Positions 33,957 through 43,003 are shown, numbered from the stretch's first letter. The stretch is 50,267 bases of DNA from SZUA-448 sp964602475 (GCA_964602475.1 CAZRRN010000020.1:1-50267); one strand, 5' to 3'. Notes: generated by a model not told the origin, from the letters alone. Numbers and translations are program-made.

Positions 33957-34877
33957 CTACTTCTTATTAAACGGAGCATATACGGCTTCCGGCGGAGCTG
34001 TACGAAGACGTTCGAACAAGGAAGGACGCGCTGCGGTCAGTGGTATAGCTGCTGTTGGAAGGCTGTTGGCCACTTCTTCTTTTGAGAGCTCCTTCCATAT
34101 CAGGAAATCCTTCGACTGCTCGAACAGTCTTTGACCAGTGATAGAATTAACACAGAGCAGAGAAACGCTTTTATCTTCGGGAGCAAAGTTGGGGTATTGG
34201 CTAAAACTAACCGGAAACAAAGTTAAGTCAGAAAGCCACGGGTTGTAATAACGATAATCGCAGAAATAACAGGAGGGACGCTGAAGCGCTCCGGTACGAT
34301 ACGCTTTTTTAAAGGGCGAAAGACTATCGTACTGCGCCGTCAGCGTCCTGTCTTTGTGTTGGAATTCCACACGGGAAACAGACGCCCCGTAATGTTTGGC
34401 GGCTAGATTATAATTAATTACTGGAATGCCGCGGTCGTTTGAGAGAACATTAAAGTATGTTTGTAGGGCAATGGGGGAGAGAACGCCGTTGCAGGAACAG
34501 CAAAACAGAATCCAGTTTCTTTTAAGGTTAGGAAAGCGGGAATGAAGTCCTACAAGATGGCATGGAGAAGCAATAATAAATAAAGTTATATCTGGATTTA
34601 ACTTGGCAAGACGATACAAATCCTCCGGATCTGCTTCTCCCGGCTGTAAGGTCTGAAAAACAGTACACTCTGATTCATTTGAAGCATAAAGATAACGGTG
34701 CTGTCCGGTCGTGGGATCATATGCCGGTGCAACCACTGCTCCATTAAGATGAAAAATAGAACGGAAAAGAGCAGGAAGAATCCCGCTTTCCCAGGTGGTC
34801 ATCCGGCTGTATAGGTCTTTGTTATATGCAAGATAGAAGGAAGAAGATTCCTTTTGTGTATCCTCCTTTGGGGGGGG
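33957..34877 (-). CDS. FrhB-like (coenzyme F420 hydrogenase beta family) domain, out of frame with the upstream pyruvyl transferase
   Basis: This frame continues the preceding gene after a C8 tract (34870-34877). It carries the FrhB/FdhB C-terminal pattern: TTWESGILPALFRSIF, IASPCHLVGLHSRFP, RPSCYFCDYRYYN, then DLTLFPVSF where relatives have DxTxGDFWG, and SVSLLCVNSITGQRLFE. No good start codon or RBS precedes the domain (the ATG at 34958 lies before the conserved Fe-S cysteines are complete), so it is best read as the second half of a fused protein of about 705 residues that needs 7 (or 10) C to be in frame. Such domains accompany pyruvyl transferases in surface-glycan loci. Confidence 0.7.
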   Translation of the reverse strand, partial: PPPKEDTQKESSSFYLAYNKDLYSRMTTWESGILPALFRSIFHLNGAVVAPAYDPTTGQHRYLYASNESECTVFQTLQPGEADPEDLYRLAKLNPDITLFIIASPCHLVGLHSRFPNLKRNWILFCCSCNGVLSPIALQTYFNVLSNDRGIPVINYNLAAKHYGASVSRVEFQHKDRTLTAQYDSLSPFKKAYRTGALQRPSCYFCDYRYYNPWLSDLTLFPVSFSQYPNFAPEDKSVSLLCVNSITGQRLFEQSKDFLIWKELSKEEVANSLPTAAIPLTAARPSLFERLRTAPPEAVYAPFNKK

Positions 34878-36075
34878 CAGACAGTATACACAGATTTTTA
34901 TCGGTATAACCGTTGCAGGACATCTTATCAGAAAGCTGTTCAGGATAAAGAAATCCATCAGAACAACGCTTCATTCCCGTCCCTTTTTTAAGACAGGCAC
35001 CACAGCCATAGCAGAACGGAAGATTGCCGGAGGAGGGAGCGGCCAAGAAAGCACTCTCTAGATAGTCTGTAGAAGCTTTCCGCAAGCCGGACAGAAAAGA
35101 GACAGTAGAAACTTCTGAATATTCTGAAGTGAGAAATTGTTCCATATTAAATTGATCGCCAAACAGATGAGAAGAGAGCTTCAGAAGATCAAGCAGTTCA
35201 ATCAGCCGTTCGGGGCGTTTAACCGGTGCAACAGTCAGAAATTTCTTATTAAATAAAATCGAAAATACGGTTGCATGAAACGAATCAGTTACAACATAAG
35301 AAGCATGATCTAAGGTTCCAAGGAATTCTTCCGGTCCGTTATCCTGACAAGAAGAAAGCTCATGCTCAAAACGCGAAAATGCCCGGTTCTTAAGAATCGG
35401 AAGACCGGTAAGAACGGAAAGCTCTCTGGCAGCCCGGTCAAGCGCGGGATTTTCTCCGGTATGATGTACATAATGAAGATAAATGTATGGATCGTGAAGC
35501 GGTGAAGAAGCAATCAGAGGACGGTAATCCTCTGACGAAAGAAGCAGGGTTGGGTCAAGGACAGTTTCTATTTTTTTGTCTGTCAGCGGGCGTAGAAGAG
35601 GAAGTGCCGAAGCCTCCCGCACGGATATTGAATCCGGATAACGCAGATAATAACGCAGAAGAAATTCATCGGTCGAATTCAGCAAGGATGTTCCGAGGCT
35701 GGCTCCGTAAATAATTCTTTTGGCATCCTTCCGTCCAAAATTGCAGAAATATGCAGAGTTCAAGCCTCCAAGGATGGACGAGTTCCAGATCTGGTCGCTG
35801 CCTGACAGTATGACGTCATAAGGGTGATCAAACTGCTGCAGCTCATTAAGACTGTTAAAACGTCTGCTAAGCTTCAGCTTTGTACTCATAAAGTCTTCGA
35901 AACGCTGTTTACGTTTGTTTGAACAGACTTCATAAGAACGGTCTATCCGGCTTACCCTGTAATTGATTACTTCGCAGTCATGTCCGTAACGGGACAACAG
36001 TGTCTGCATGGCATAGACCTGCAGTGCTGCGCCGCAGTTATGAGCATTATGAAAGGTAATGATTCCAACTTTCAT
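34822..36075 (-). CDS. Polysaccharide pyruvyl transferase, frameshifted before its FrhB-like C-terminal domain
   Basis: 417 residues from the ATG at 36073-36075 (RBS GAGGAA). GIITFHNAHNCGAALQVYAM, LSGSDQIWN, YGASLGTS, ISVREASAL, VLDPTLLLS and VTDSFHATVFS are the PF04230 landmarks; these enzymes add pyruvate ketals to sugars of cell-surface polymers. After residue 355 comes FCYGCGACLKK and GFLYPEQ, the ferredoxin-like start of an FrhB domain, then the C8 tract, after which this frame ends in an unrelated tail (GGYTKGIFFLLSCI). Skipping one C gives ILSAPPKEDTQKE and a continuous FrhB domain. 22 bp downstream of the 910-aa transferase gene, same operon. Confidence 0.83.
   Translation of the reverse strand: MKVGIITFHNAHNCGAALQVYAMQTLLSRYGHDCEVINYRVSRIDRSYEVCSNKRKQRFEDFMSTKLKLSRRFNSLNELQQFDHPYDVILSGSDQIWNSSILGGLNSAYFCNFGRKDAKRIIYGASLGTSLLNSTDEFLLRYYLRYPDSISVREASALPLLRPLTDKKIETVLDPTLLLSSEDYRPLIASSPLHDPYIYLHYVHHTGENPALDRAARELSVLTGLPILKNRAFSRFEHELSSCQDNGPEEFLGTLDHASYVVTDSFHATVFSILFNKKFLTVAPVKRPERLIELLDLLKLSSHLFGDQFNMEQFLTSEYSEVSTVSFLSGLRKASTDYLESAFLAAPSSGNLPFCYGCGACLKKGTGMKRCSDGFLYPEQLSDKMSCNGYTDKNLCILSAPPKGGYTKGIFFLLSCI
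34870..34877. repeat. Homopolymer G8 (C8 on the coding strand) at a frameshift
   Basis: Eight consecutive G on the plus strand. The pyruvyl transferase frame reads GCC CCC CCC AAA across it; the FrhB frame is shifted by one base. Tracts of this length vary by strand slippage. Confidence 0.9.
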
Positions 36076-36097
36076 TATTTCCTCTTTTCTTCCACAT

Positions 36098-38830
36098 TTA
36101 ATTTTTCTTGTACGGATCATGATGGTTTTTCAGCTGTTCTGCTATTTGAGGAAGATTGTCTTCATAAAACAGCACCTTGGTGTTCGGAGCGGCAGACAAA
36201 ACATTCGTCAGACGTTGGTCGGATCGGTCGAATATAACAACGGCTGCAAATTGTAAAGTACCGAAATTCCTATAGTATTCCCGTAAAAATAAGCGTTCAA
36301 GATAGCTGGATAACAGTTTTATTTTTATCCTTTTTTTCAATACAAGAAGATAAGCAAGTGCCTCAAGCGGAGTATAGAATAAATCAGGATCAATCGAAAT
36401 ATAGTCTGCTAAGACCAGTGCTTTATCAAGGCGGTTGGCGAACGACTGCATTGCAGGACTTAAGACACCGAACCGTATGGGAACAGATTCCTGCTGCAGA
36501 GTCAGGAGGCGATACATTTCCGCAGTTGCTGTATCGGGTGTGAGCAGTCCGCCGTAAAATAAAACCGGCAGTTTCGTAAATTCAGGAAAAGCAGTCCGGC
36601 AGGCTGTGACGGAAGGTTTTTCGAATAACATACTACATATTGCAGATGCAGTATTATGTGCATCATACGGGCAATATTCTTCAATAAATAAAGAATCGTC
36701 ATAGCTTTTTGGCTCACAAAGCTCGCGATACAGTGCGTGTACGGTGGTTACCAGCGGAAAAGGAAGATCATTAAGACTCAGATACAGCCCTCTTACCTGA
36801 AGATATTCCTCGTAATCATATGCAAATAGAATTATTTTTCTCCCGGTGAAAGCAAAATCAAAGAAAACACTTGAGTAATCAGTGACTAAAGTATCACAGA
36901 CAGAAAGAAAATCATAGGTTTCATAGTCCTCCGGAAACATCCTTATATGCTTGTAGGATCCCGGGTGGAAGCCCTTCTGGGAATACGGATGTAACTTGAC
37001 ATAAAAAAGCATATCGTCATCAAGCAAACGATCCAAGTGTCTTAGATAATAAAGACAGTCTGCATGCTGTTTAGCATTTTCTTTTTTAGTAAGAATTCCG
37101 CGCCAGGTAGGAAGATAACAAACCACTTTATAATTCTGAAGCCCAAGGTCGTTCCTTAGCTCGGTTCTTCGCTGTTCATCAAGAAGAACCGAAACGCGTG
37201 GATACGATTCGGTAATAATCCTTCCGGAATATAAACCGTTCAGCATATAGGCCTGAAACATTTTTTCCTGCATGAATCGGTTTGGAAAAAGGAGATAATC
37301 TGCAAACAGAAGGTTATGCTGTACATCACGGATGGCATAAGCCCGCCCTGGAACATCGATGCCCATCTGCTTCAACGGAACTCCGTGCCAGGTATTCAGA
37401 TAGCATTGGTTCTTACGTTTTATAAACCAATGCGGCAAAGCACTGTCATGAAAAAGATACTTGCTGGTTGCAAGGCTGCGATAATAAGAAAAAGTGTCCG
37501 GACGAACCACTGAAATCCCGGTAGTTGCAATGCCATACCGTCTGCAAAGAGAAGTAAACCGGGAGGAGTATTCACTTCTGATTGACAGCTGAACTTTTTT
37601 TCTTTGCCGAAGGCTTTCACGCAGCAGTGTAAGCATATTACCGGCAAGATCTCTGCCGCCTTTTGATTCAATAAAGACAGTGTCGTTACGTAGCGATAAG
37701 TGATTGAGACAAAACCGGTAATACGCAGTACGAAACAAACCGAAGTATCGCATTAGCCGGTTTGCAAGAGCTTTCCTGTTGATGTTTCGCTGTTCACTTT
37801 TTTCTTTCTTAAGACGAAGAGCCTGTCTCCTGCGTAATACATACGAGCCGGGAAGGTTAATATAAATCTTCATGAGAAAGGAATTTACACGGTAGAGAGA
37901 CTCTACACCTCCGCCATTCGATCCATAATGAATCAAACGTTTCCGCCAATCCGGAAAATAATCCTTCAGAACCTGAACGGTTTGCTTATAAAATGCATAT
38001 TGCAGCGGTTTATTATTCATATAAGGATAGCGGTCAATTCTGAATAGCAAACGTTTGGCAGCCAAATCAAAGAAAGCATCATAAAGAGGAGTAAAACTGT
38101 TCTTTTCTCTATAGAATTCAAAAATTTCCCGAAGAACCTCCGGAACATCAAGCAGACTGGAGCCATATTTTGCAGCCGGATTATTATCGTGCTGGAAATG
38201 ATAATACATTGTTAGGGGCGTTGTATAGATGCATTGACAATAAAATTTATACTTACACAGAAAAAGAACATCCTCAGTATAGCGGAAGCGTTCATCAAAC
38301 AGAAGACCGTTTTTTTCAATAATATCGCGACGGAAAAGCTTGTCCCAGATAAACTGTGTGGTTTCTGAAAGAAGACCAGGAGCTTCAAAGATAGAGGCAC
38401 AGGGATAAGAATCTGCAGGAATTCTACGAACGAAGCGGGGAGGCACAGTATCGGTCAGAACATCACAACGACCGCTGACGACTAAATCCGCCTGTTCTTG
38501 TCTGGCAGCCAGAATTAATCGTAAATAATAATCTGCATCGACCCAGTCATCCGAATCAATAAAACCAATATATTCACCATGAGCTGCAACCAGTCCGGCA
38601 TTTCTGGCTTTAGACGGACCGCCGTTTTTCTGGTCGAGAAAAATGAAACGATTGGGAAATCGGGAAATATAAGACAAAATGATGTCTCTGGAGTTGTCGA
38701 TAGAGCCATCGTTAACCACAATTATTTCGAAATTACAAACCGTCTGCCGGAGCAGACTGACCAGACAGCGATCCAGAAATTCGCCGCCATTATAGACAGG
38801 AAGAATAATACTAAGGTCAATTGAATTCAT
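36098..38830 (-). CDS. Multidomain glycan transferase: GT2, CDP-glycerol glycerophosphotransferase, truncated GT-B
   Basis: 910 residues, RBS AAGGAG. Residues 1-330: GT2 domain (SIILPVYNGG, VVNDGSIDNS, DSDDW). Residues about 385-725: TagF/Glyphos_transf domain (LNTWHGVPLKQMG, YLPTWRG, VKLHPYS, VTDYSSVFFDF). Residues about 740-900 align by eye with the N-terminal half of the GT4 domain in the 822-aa protein encoded at 40464 (LFLREYYRNFGTLQF / LYAREYRKHFCGLAF; NVLSAAPNTKVLF / TMLSTAPCERVIF), but the nucleotide-sugar-binding half is missing. It probably builds a teichoic-acid-like or glycerol-phosphate-decorated polymer on the cytoplasmic side of the membrane. Confidence 0.88.
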   Translation of the reverse strand: MNSIDLSIILPVYNGGEFLDRCLVSLLRQTVCNFEIIVVNDGSIDNSRDIILSYISRFPNRFIFLDQKNGGPSKARNAGLVAAHGEYIGFIDSDDWVDADYYLRLILAARQEQADLVVSGRCDVLTDTVPPRFVRRIPADSYPCASIFEAPGLLSETTQFIWDKLFRRDIIEKNGLLFDERFRYTEDVLFLCKYKFYCQCIYTTPLTMYYHFQHDNNPAAKYGSSLLDVPEVLREIFEFYREKNSFTPLYDAFFDLAAKRLLFRIDRYPYMNNKPLQYAFYKQTVQVLKDYFPDWRKRLIHYGSNGGGVESLYRVNSFLMKIYINLPGSYVLRRRQALRLKKEKSEQRNINRKALANRLMRYFGLFRTAYYRFCLNHLSLRNDTVFIESKGGRDLAGNMLTLLRESLRQRKKVQLSIRSEYSSRFTSLCRRYGIATTGISVVRPDTFSYYRSLATSKYLFHDSALPHWFIKRKNQCYLNTWHGVPLKQMGIDVPGRAYAIRDVQHNLLFADYLLFPNRFMQEKMFQAYMLNGLYSGRIITESYPRVSVLLDEQRRTELRNDLGLQNYKVVCYLPTWRGILTKKENAKQHADCLYYLRHLDRLLDDDMLFYVKLHPYSQKGFHPGSYKHIRMFPEDYETYDFLSVCDTLVTDYSSVFFDFAFTGRKIILFAYDYEEYLQVRGLYLSLNDLPFPLVTTVHALYRELCEPKSYDDSLFIEEYCPYDAHNTASAICSMLFEKPSVTACRTAFPEFTKLPVLFYGGLLTPDTATAEMYRLLTLQQESVPIRFGVLSPAMQSFANRLDKALVLADYISIDPDLFYTPLEALAYLLVLKKRIKIKLLSSYLERLFLREYYRNFGTLQFAAVVIFDRSDQRLTNVLSAAPNTKVLFYEDNLPQIAEQLKNHHDPYKKN

Positions 38831-38856
38831 AGGAGCTCCTTTTATTTCTTCTTTCT

Positions 38857-38884
38857 ATAGTATTGTCATTTTATCCTGTTTCAA
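38857..38884 (-). promoter_or_regulatory. Promoter of the minus-strand glycan arm
   Basis: On the minus strand TTGAAA (38879-38884), 16-nt spacer, TACTAT (38857-38862). Its -35 box is 12 bp from the -35 box of the divergent promoter, so both arms may share regulation. Confidence 0.6.
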
Positions 38885-38896
38885 GCAGTTTTTTTA

Positions 38897-38925
38897 TTGT
38901 GGAACATTTTTCAATATGTTATACT
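38897..38925 (+). promoter_or_regulatory. Promoter of the plus-strand glycan arm
   Basis: TTGTGG (38897-38902), 17-nt spacer, TATACT (38920-38925), about 43 nt before the start codon of the 488-aa protein. Confidence 0.6.
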
Positions 38926-38968
38926 ATGTATTGGAATGTTCGCTATTCCTAGATGGGGAGGGAATGCA

Positions 38969-40435
38969 ATGGCGTTATTTAATAATAAAAACGTAAACCG
39001 GTCAGTACAGCAGATGGTGGCATCCGAAAAACAACAGGGAGGATTGGTCCTGGTTGAACGCGAAAAGGGGATTTGGACAGCGTGCAGTGAGAATGTGTTT
39101 GACAGTCAGAAGTTTGGTCATTATCATCTGAATGCAAATGAAATCTGCAGAGCTCTTGAGCTGGAGCTTGCGCAGGAGGGAAGAACATGGAAGATAAAAA
39201 AGTCAGATCTAAGATATAATGAGTACACAATCGGTCATCAGGAATACAACTATATGCTGAATGGTAATGAAACCAAGCGTAGTATGCAGTTTATTCCGTA
39301 TTATTCAAAAGCCGAAAAAGCGCTGTTTATTGCACCGAACAGTCTTAGAACACTATGTTACTTTAAATGCTATGATGGCGGACGGGTAAAGAGAAGTGCT
39401 TACGCTGATTATGGTTACACGATACTGTATATCTTTTCGATGATCGGTCAGGTTCAGGGATTGCCGTCCATAGGCTCGGTTGTTTCAGAATCAGGGGAAC
39501 CATTTGAGGTTAAGGTTAAACAGAACCGTACACCAAAGGTATGGGTGACCTATTCGAAAGAACAAAATCTGGAACAGGAAGAGGTACAGGAGGAAGAACG
39601 CTGGTCCGAACCGGCCGGAGCAGAACCGATCGGGCAGTTTAGGGAAGAACTGACCGGGCAATACATAGAAGAACCGGAAGATAAAAACAAAGCTGAGAAA
39701 AACGGGAAGACAGAAGACAGTTCCGGCACAGCAGAACAGACATCCGGAGCGAAAGACACAAGCTTTGAGCCATCATGGGTGAACGAAGGTACAGAAGAAC
39801 AGAAATCAAACGAACCCGAAAAGACAGACTCGGAAAAGACAGAACCAGAAAATAGAGAAGTAAAGAAGACAGAACCAGAGAAGAAAGAACCAGAGAAGAA
39901 GGTACCGGAATATGTTCAGCCGGAGTATTTTACACTGTTTAACGGACGGAGGATTCGAAGAGCAGCTGAGTTTCGTACACCAAGTACAGACATTTACTGG
40001 GCGGATGACAAGGACCTGATTTTTATGGAAAAAGAAGGAATGAAGAATTATGTTGAGAATGGCTGTGGGATTATTCTGATTAATTCAAACATTTATTTCA
40101 ATCTGTCCGGAGATTATCATATTCCCTGCATCAAGCTGACGATTGCGGACAGTGCTTATCAAATCAGGCTTTATTCCGGACTAGGCTACACGAAGGCAGA
40201 AAAACGTCTTGGAAAGAGAGACTATTCCGAAGTAAAGCAGGGAATATTAAAACTGATTCTGTACAAAATCAGCTCCCAGCCGGACAATCTGCTGCAGAGG
40301 ATAACAGAAGCAGAAGAAGCAAAAGATCCTTCTGTATATGCACAGAGCCAGATGGCAGCAGATTGTGCATGGGTAAGAAGGAAAGAAGAGAACTGTGTAC
40401 TTTATCAGATTTTTCCGCCGGAAGGCAAAGAATAA
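38969..40435 (+). CDS. Unrecognised 488-aa two-domain protein in the glycan locus
   Basis: Start ATG 38969 has RBS GGGGAGGG; the longer ORF from 38897 would begin inside the promoter. Residues about 1-195 form one folded region (LVLVEREKGIWTACSENVF, NANEICRALELELAQEG), then a Glu/Lys/Pro/Thr-rich linker (about 200-325) with EPEKK and KTEPE repeats, then a second folded region (about 330-488: YFTLFNGRRIRRAAEFRTPS, YFNLSGDYHIPCIKLTI). No signal peptide and no membrane helix. I know no family for either domain. It is transcribed ahead of the 822-aa transferase, so a role in glycan assembly or its control is inferred from position only. Confidence 0.7.
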   Translation: MALFNNKNVNRSVQQMVASEKQQGGLVLVEREKGIWTACSENVFDSQKFGHYHLNANEICRALELELAQEGRTWKIKKSDLRYNEYTIGHQEYNYMLNGNETKRSMQFIPYYSKAEKALFIAPNSLRTLCYFKCYDGGRVKRSAYADYGYTILYIFSMIGQVQGLPSIGSVVSESGEPFEVKVKQNRTPKVWVTYSKEQNLEQEEVQEEERWSEPAGAEPIGQFREELTGQYIEEPEDKNKAEKNGKTEDSSGTAEQTSGAKDTSFEPSWVNEGTEEQKSNEPEKTDSEKTEPENREVKKTEPEKKEPEKKVPEYVQPEYFTLFNGRRIRRAAEFRTPSTDIYWADDKDLIFMEKEGMKNYVENGCGIILINSNIYFNLSGDYHIPCIKLTIADSAYQIRLYSGLGYTKAEKRLGKRDYSEVKQGILKLILYKISSQPDNLLQRITEAEEAKDPSVYAQSQMAADCAWVRRKEENCVLYQIFPPEGKE

Positions 40436-40463
40436 ATGTGTATTAACACAGAAACGGTAGATT

Positions 40464-42932
40464 ATGAAGCTTAATCCGGTAAAATATATCAAGTCCCTGT
40501 TACGTACCATTAAAACAGGATATTATGTTAACTCTGTAAATCATGGAAAACTAAAAGAAAAAACGATTCTGCTGGAATCCAAGAATGGAAAGGATCTTGC
40601 CGGCAATATTTTTCGTCTCCTGCAGGTTCTTGTGAGAGATGAATTTAGTGATTTTAAAGTGTTTCTTGCGGTTCAAAAAAACAGCGAGGCAGTCATACGG
40701 GCAATGACAGGACGGTACGGAATTAATCACTTCAGAATGGTGTACTGTGAGAGCTTTCCCTACTATCGACTGCTTGGTACCGCAAAGTATCTGGTTGAGG
40801 ATACCTCTTTCCCTGCCAAATTCATAAAGCGTGGTGATCAGGTTTATCTGAATACCTGGCATGGAACTCCATGGAAAATGATGGGCCGTGATGAAGAGAG
40901 TGGAGCATATGCGATTGGAAATGTTCAGAAGAATTTTCTTTGTGCCGACTATTTGCTTTATCCGAGCAGATATATGCAGGAAATCATGTTTTCCGCATAT
41001 ATGCTGGAAGGGCTGTTTAGCGGGAAGGTGCTTTACGAGGGATACCCGAGAAACAGCGTGTTTTTTAATCGGGAGCAGGAGGAGAAGGTAAGACGGGAAA
41101 TTAATCCGGAAGGAAAACAGGCAGTTGTATACATGCCGACCTGGCGTGGACAGATGACAGCTGATAATACCCTGATGGAGGAAGCAGCGGCATGTTATTT
41201 TGATCTGCTTGATGATCTTCTTGATGACAGTCAGATATTTTTTGTCAAGTTTCACCTGTTTGCTGCGAAAACATTTCCGTTTGAGGACTATCGTCATATT
41301 AGACCGTTTCCGTCCGGTTATGAACCATATGAAGTTCTGAATGCAGCGGATGTACTGGTTACCGATTATTCGAGTGTGTTATTTGATTTTGCAAATACCG
41401 GAAAGAAAATCATTCTGTTTCCATATGACTTCGATGATTACATCGGAGCACGGGGATTGTATTCGTCGCTGGACAGTATGCCGTTTCCGAAGGTATATAC
41501 TGCACAGGAGCTGGCAGCAGAACTCAAACGCAAAAAGGAATACGACGATACGGAATTTCGAACGAAATACTGTCCTTACGATAGTCCGGGAGCAGCGGAA
41601 CGTCTTGCAGAAGCTGTATTCCGAAAGGTACCGGAACGTCTTGCAGAAGCTGAATTCCGAAAGATACCGGAACGTGAAGGAACGGTTAAAAACGAAACAG
41701 CACAGCCAAAACGTATTCTGGTATTTTCCTCGGGACTTGATCAAAATGGACTGACAGCATCACTCCTTAATCTGATGCAGTTTGCTGACCGAACGAACAT
41801 CCGGTATTACTTTACCTTTTTCCAGAGCAGTATGAAGAACGCACCGCAGCGGATTGGACTCATTCCGGAGGGAATAGGTTTCCTGCCGATCAACGGGACA
41901 GTGACGGATCACACACCGATGGAGCTGATTGCATTTAAGCTTTTTTATAAATTTAAGATTGATCTTCCGCCCGTGTATTATTTTATCCGCCGTCTTTATG
42001 CGAGAGAGTACAGAAAGCATTTCTGCGGACTTGCGTTTGACGGAGTAATCCACTTTACCGGATATTCGAAGGAAATCACGACGATGTTGTCAACTGCACC
42101 CTGTGAACGGGTAATTTTTGTGCACAGCGACATGAAACGAGAAATTGCTACCCGTGGGAACCAGCATCTTCCGACACTGCGGCATGCATATTCAGAATAT
42201 GACAAAGTAATTGCAATCAGTGATGGAGTAAGAAAATCTTTGTCCGGGCTTTGTGCACCGGAGAAAATTACGGTACTTGAAAATGCTCATGATGAGGAGG
42301 GTGTTGCACGTAAGGCAACTCTTAAACTGGTTATTGATCCGGATACGGTAATGAATCTTTCGGAGGAAAAGCTGCGAGGCATTCTTGCAGATGATAATCT
42401 CACGCGGTTTATTAATGTCGGACGGTTTTCACCGGAAAAAGGGCAGAAAAAGCTGATGGAGGCATTCTGCAGATACCATGAACAGTTTCCCGAAACGGTA
42501 CTGATTATTATCGGAGGAAATGGCATTTTTTATGATGAAATACAGCAGTATGCGGCATCTCTTCCCTGTGCAGATGCGATTATACTGATTCGTGCACTGT
42601 CTAATCCGTTTCCGGTTGTGAAATGCTGTCAGCTGTTTCTTCTTTCTTCGGATTATGAAGCACTTGGACTGGTGCTTTTGGAAGCAGAGACACTGGGTGT
42701 TCCTGCGATTACGACGGACATCCCGGGACCCGGTGACTTTATGAAGAAATATAACGGCTTTACAGTAGACAACAGTGTGGAGGGATTGTATCAGGGAATG
42801 CTTGCATTTCATGAGGGCAGGGTACATCCGCTCGGAATATCCTTCCGGGAATATAATACAGCGATTGCAGACCGTTTCAACCATTTATTTGACGAGGCAG
42901 CTATAGAGGTTTGTAACGGAGCACAAACTTGA
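40464..42932 (+). CDS. Bifunctional CDP-glycerol glycerophosphotransferase / GT4 glycosyltransferase
   Basis: 822 residues. TagF-type domain residues about 30-385 with NTWHG (130-134), MPTWRG (224-229) and TDYSSVLFDF (300 on); then a linker with a 12-residue tandem repeat; then GT-B family 4 from about residue 415 with VGRFSPEKGQKK and SSDYEALGLVLLEAETLG (nucleotide-sugar site). It should transfer glycerol phosphate and a sugar during synthesis of a wall or capsule polymer. The last residues (EVCNGAQT) are encoded by the first copy of the downstream repeat element, so the native C-terminus may have been changed by its insertion. Weak RBS; start 28 bp after the previous stop. Confidence 0.87.
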   Translation: MKLNPVKYIKSLLRTIKTGYYVNSVNHGKLKEKTILLESKNGKDLAGNIFRLLQVLVRDEFSDFKVFLAVQKNSEAVIRAMTGRYGINHFRMVYCESFPYYRLLGTAKYLVEDTSFPAKFIKRGDQVYLNTWHGTPWKMMGRDEESGAYAIGNVQKNFLCADYLLYPSRYMQEIMFSAYMLEGLFSGKVLYEGYPRNSVFFNREQEEKVRREINPEGKQAVVYMPTWRGQMTADNTLMEEAAACYFDLLDDLLDDSQIFFVKFHLFAAKTFPFEDYRHIRPFPSGYEPYEVLNAADVLVTDYSSVLFDFANTGKKIILFPYDFDDYIGARGLYSSLDSMPFPKVYTAQELAAELKRKKEYDDTEFRTKYCPYDSPGAAERLAEAVFRKVPERLAEAEFRKIPEREGTVKNETAQPKRILVFSSGLDQNGLTASLLNLMQFADRTNIRYYFTFFQSSMKNAPQRIGLIPEGIGFLPINGTVTDHTPMELIAFKLFYKFKIDLPPVYYFIRRLYAREYRKHFCGLAFDGVIHFTGYSKEITTMLSTAPCERVIFVHSDMKREIATRGNQHLPTLRHAYSEYDKVIAISDGVRKSLSGLCAPEKITVLENAHDEEGVARKATLKLVIDPDTVMNLSEEKLRGILADDNLTRFINVGRFSPEKGQKKLMEAFCRYHEQFPETVLIIIGGNGIFYDEIQQYAASLPCADAIILIRALSNPFPVVKCCQLFLLSSDYEALGLVLLEAETLGVPAITTDIPGPGDFMKKYNGFTVDNSVEGLYQGMLAFHEGRVHPLGISFREYNTAIADRFNHLFDEAAIEVCNGAQT
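41597..41668 (+). repeat. 36-bp in-frame tandem repeat in the transferase linker
   Basis: Two units (41597-41632 and 41633-41668) differing at a few bases, with a partial third (GGAACGTGAAGG). They encode ERLAEAVFRKVP and ERLAEAEFRKIP between the two catalytic domains. Confidence 0.88.
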
Positions 42933-43003
42933 ATGATCGCAGAGCAGAATCTGACATTCTGCTCGCGTGCCTGCGCAAAAATCGCTTCGGTATGGAGAGA
43001 AGA
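42909..43003 (+). repeat. Structured dispersed repeat, copy 1
   Basis: 95 bp, identical to 43044-43138. Contains hairpins GTTTGT/ACAAAC (42909-42928) and GAGCAGAAT/ATTCTGCTC (42942-42964). It encodes the last residues and stop of the 822-aa gene. In one frame it reads SDILLACLRKNRFGMERR then VKENADAVFFRSASL, and in another FVTEHKLE, phrases I remember from repeat-derived spurious ORFs in Lachnospiraceae genomes. Confidence 0.88.

Noticed and set aside
36098..40510. Recent horizontal transfer of the glycan locus shown by integrase, tRNA or IS element
   Set aside because: No transposase, integrase or tRNA gene is present near it; the only mobile-looking sequence is the 95-bp repeat pair.
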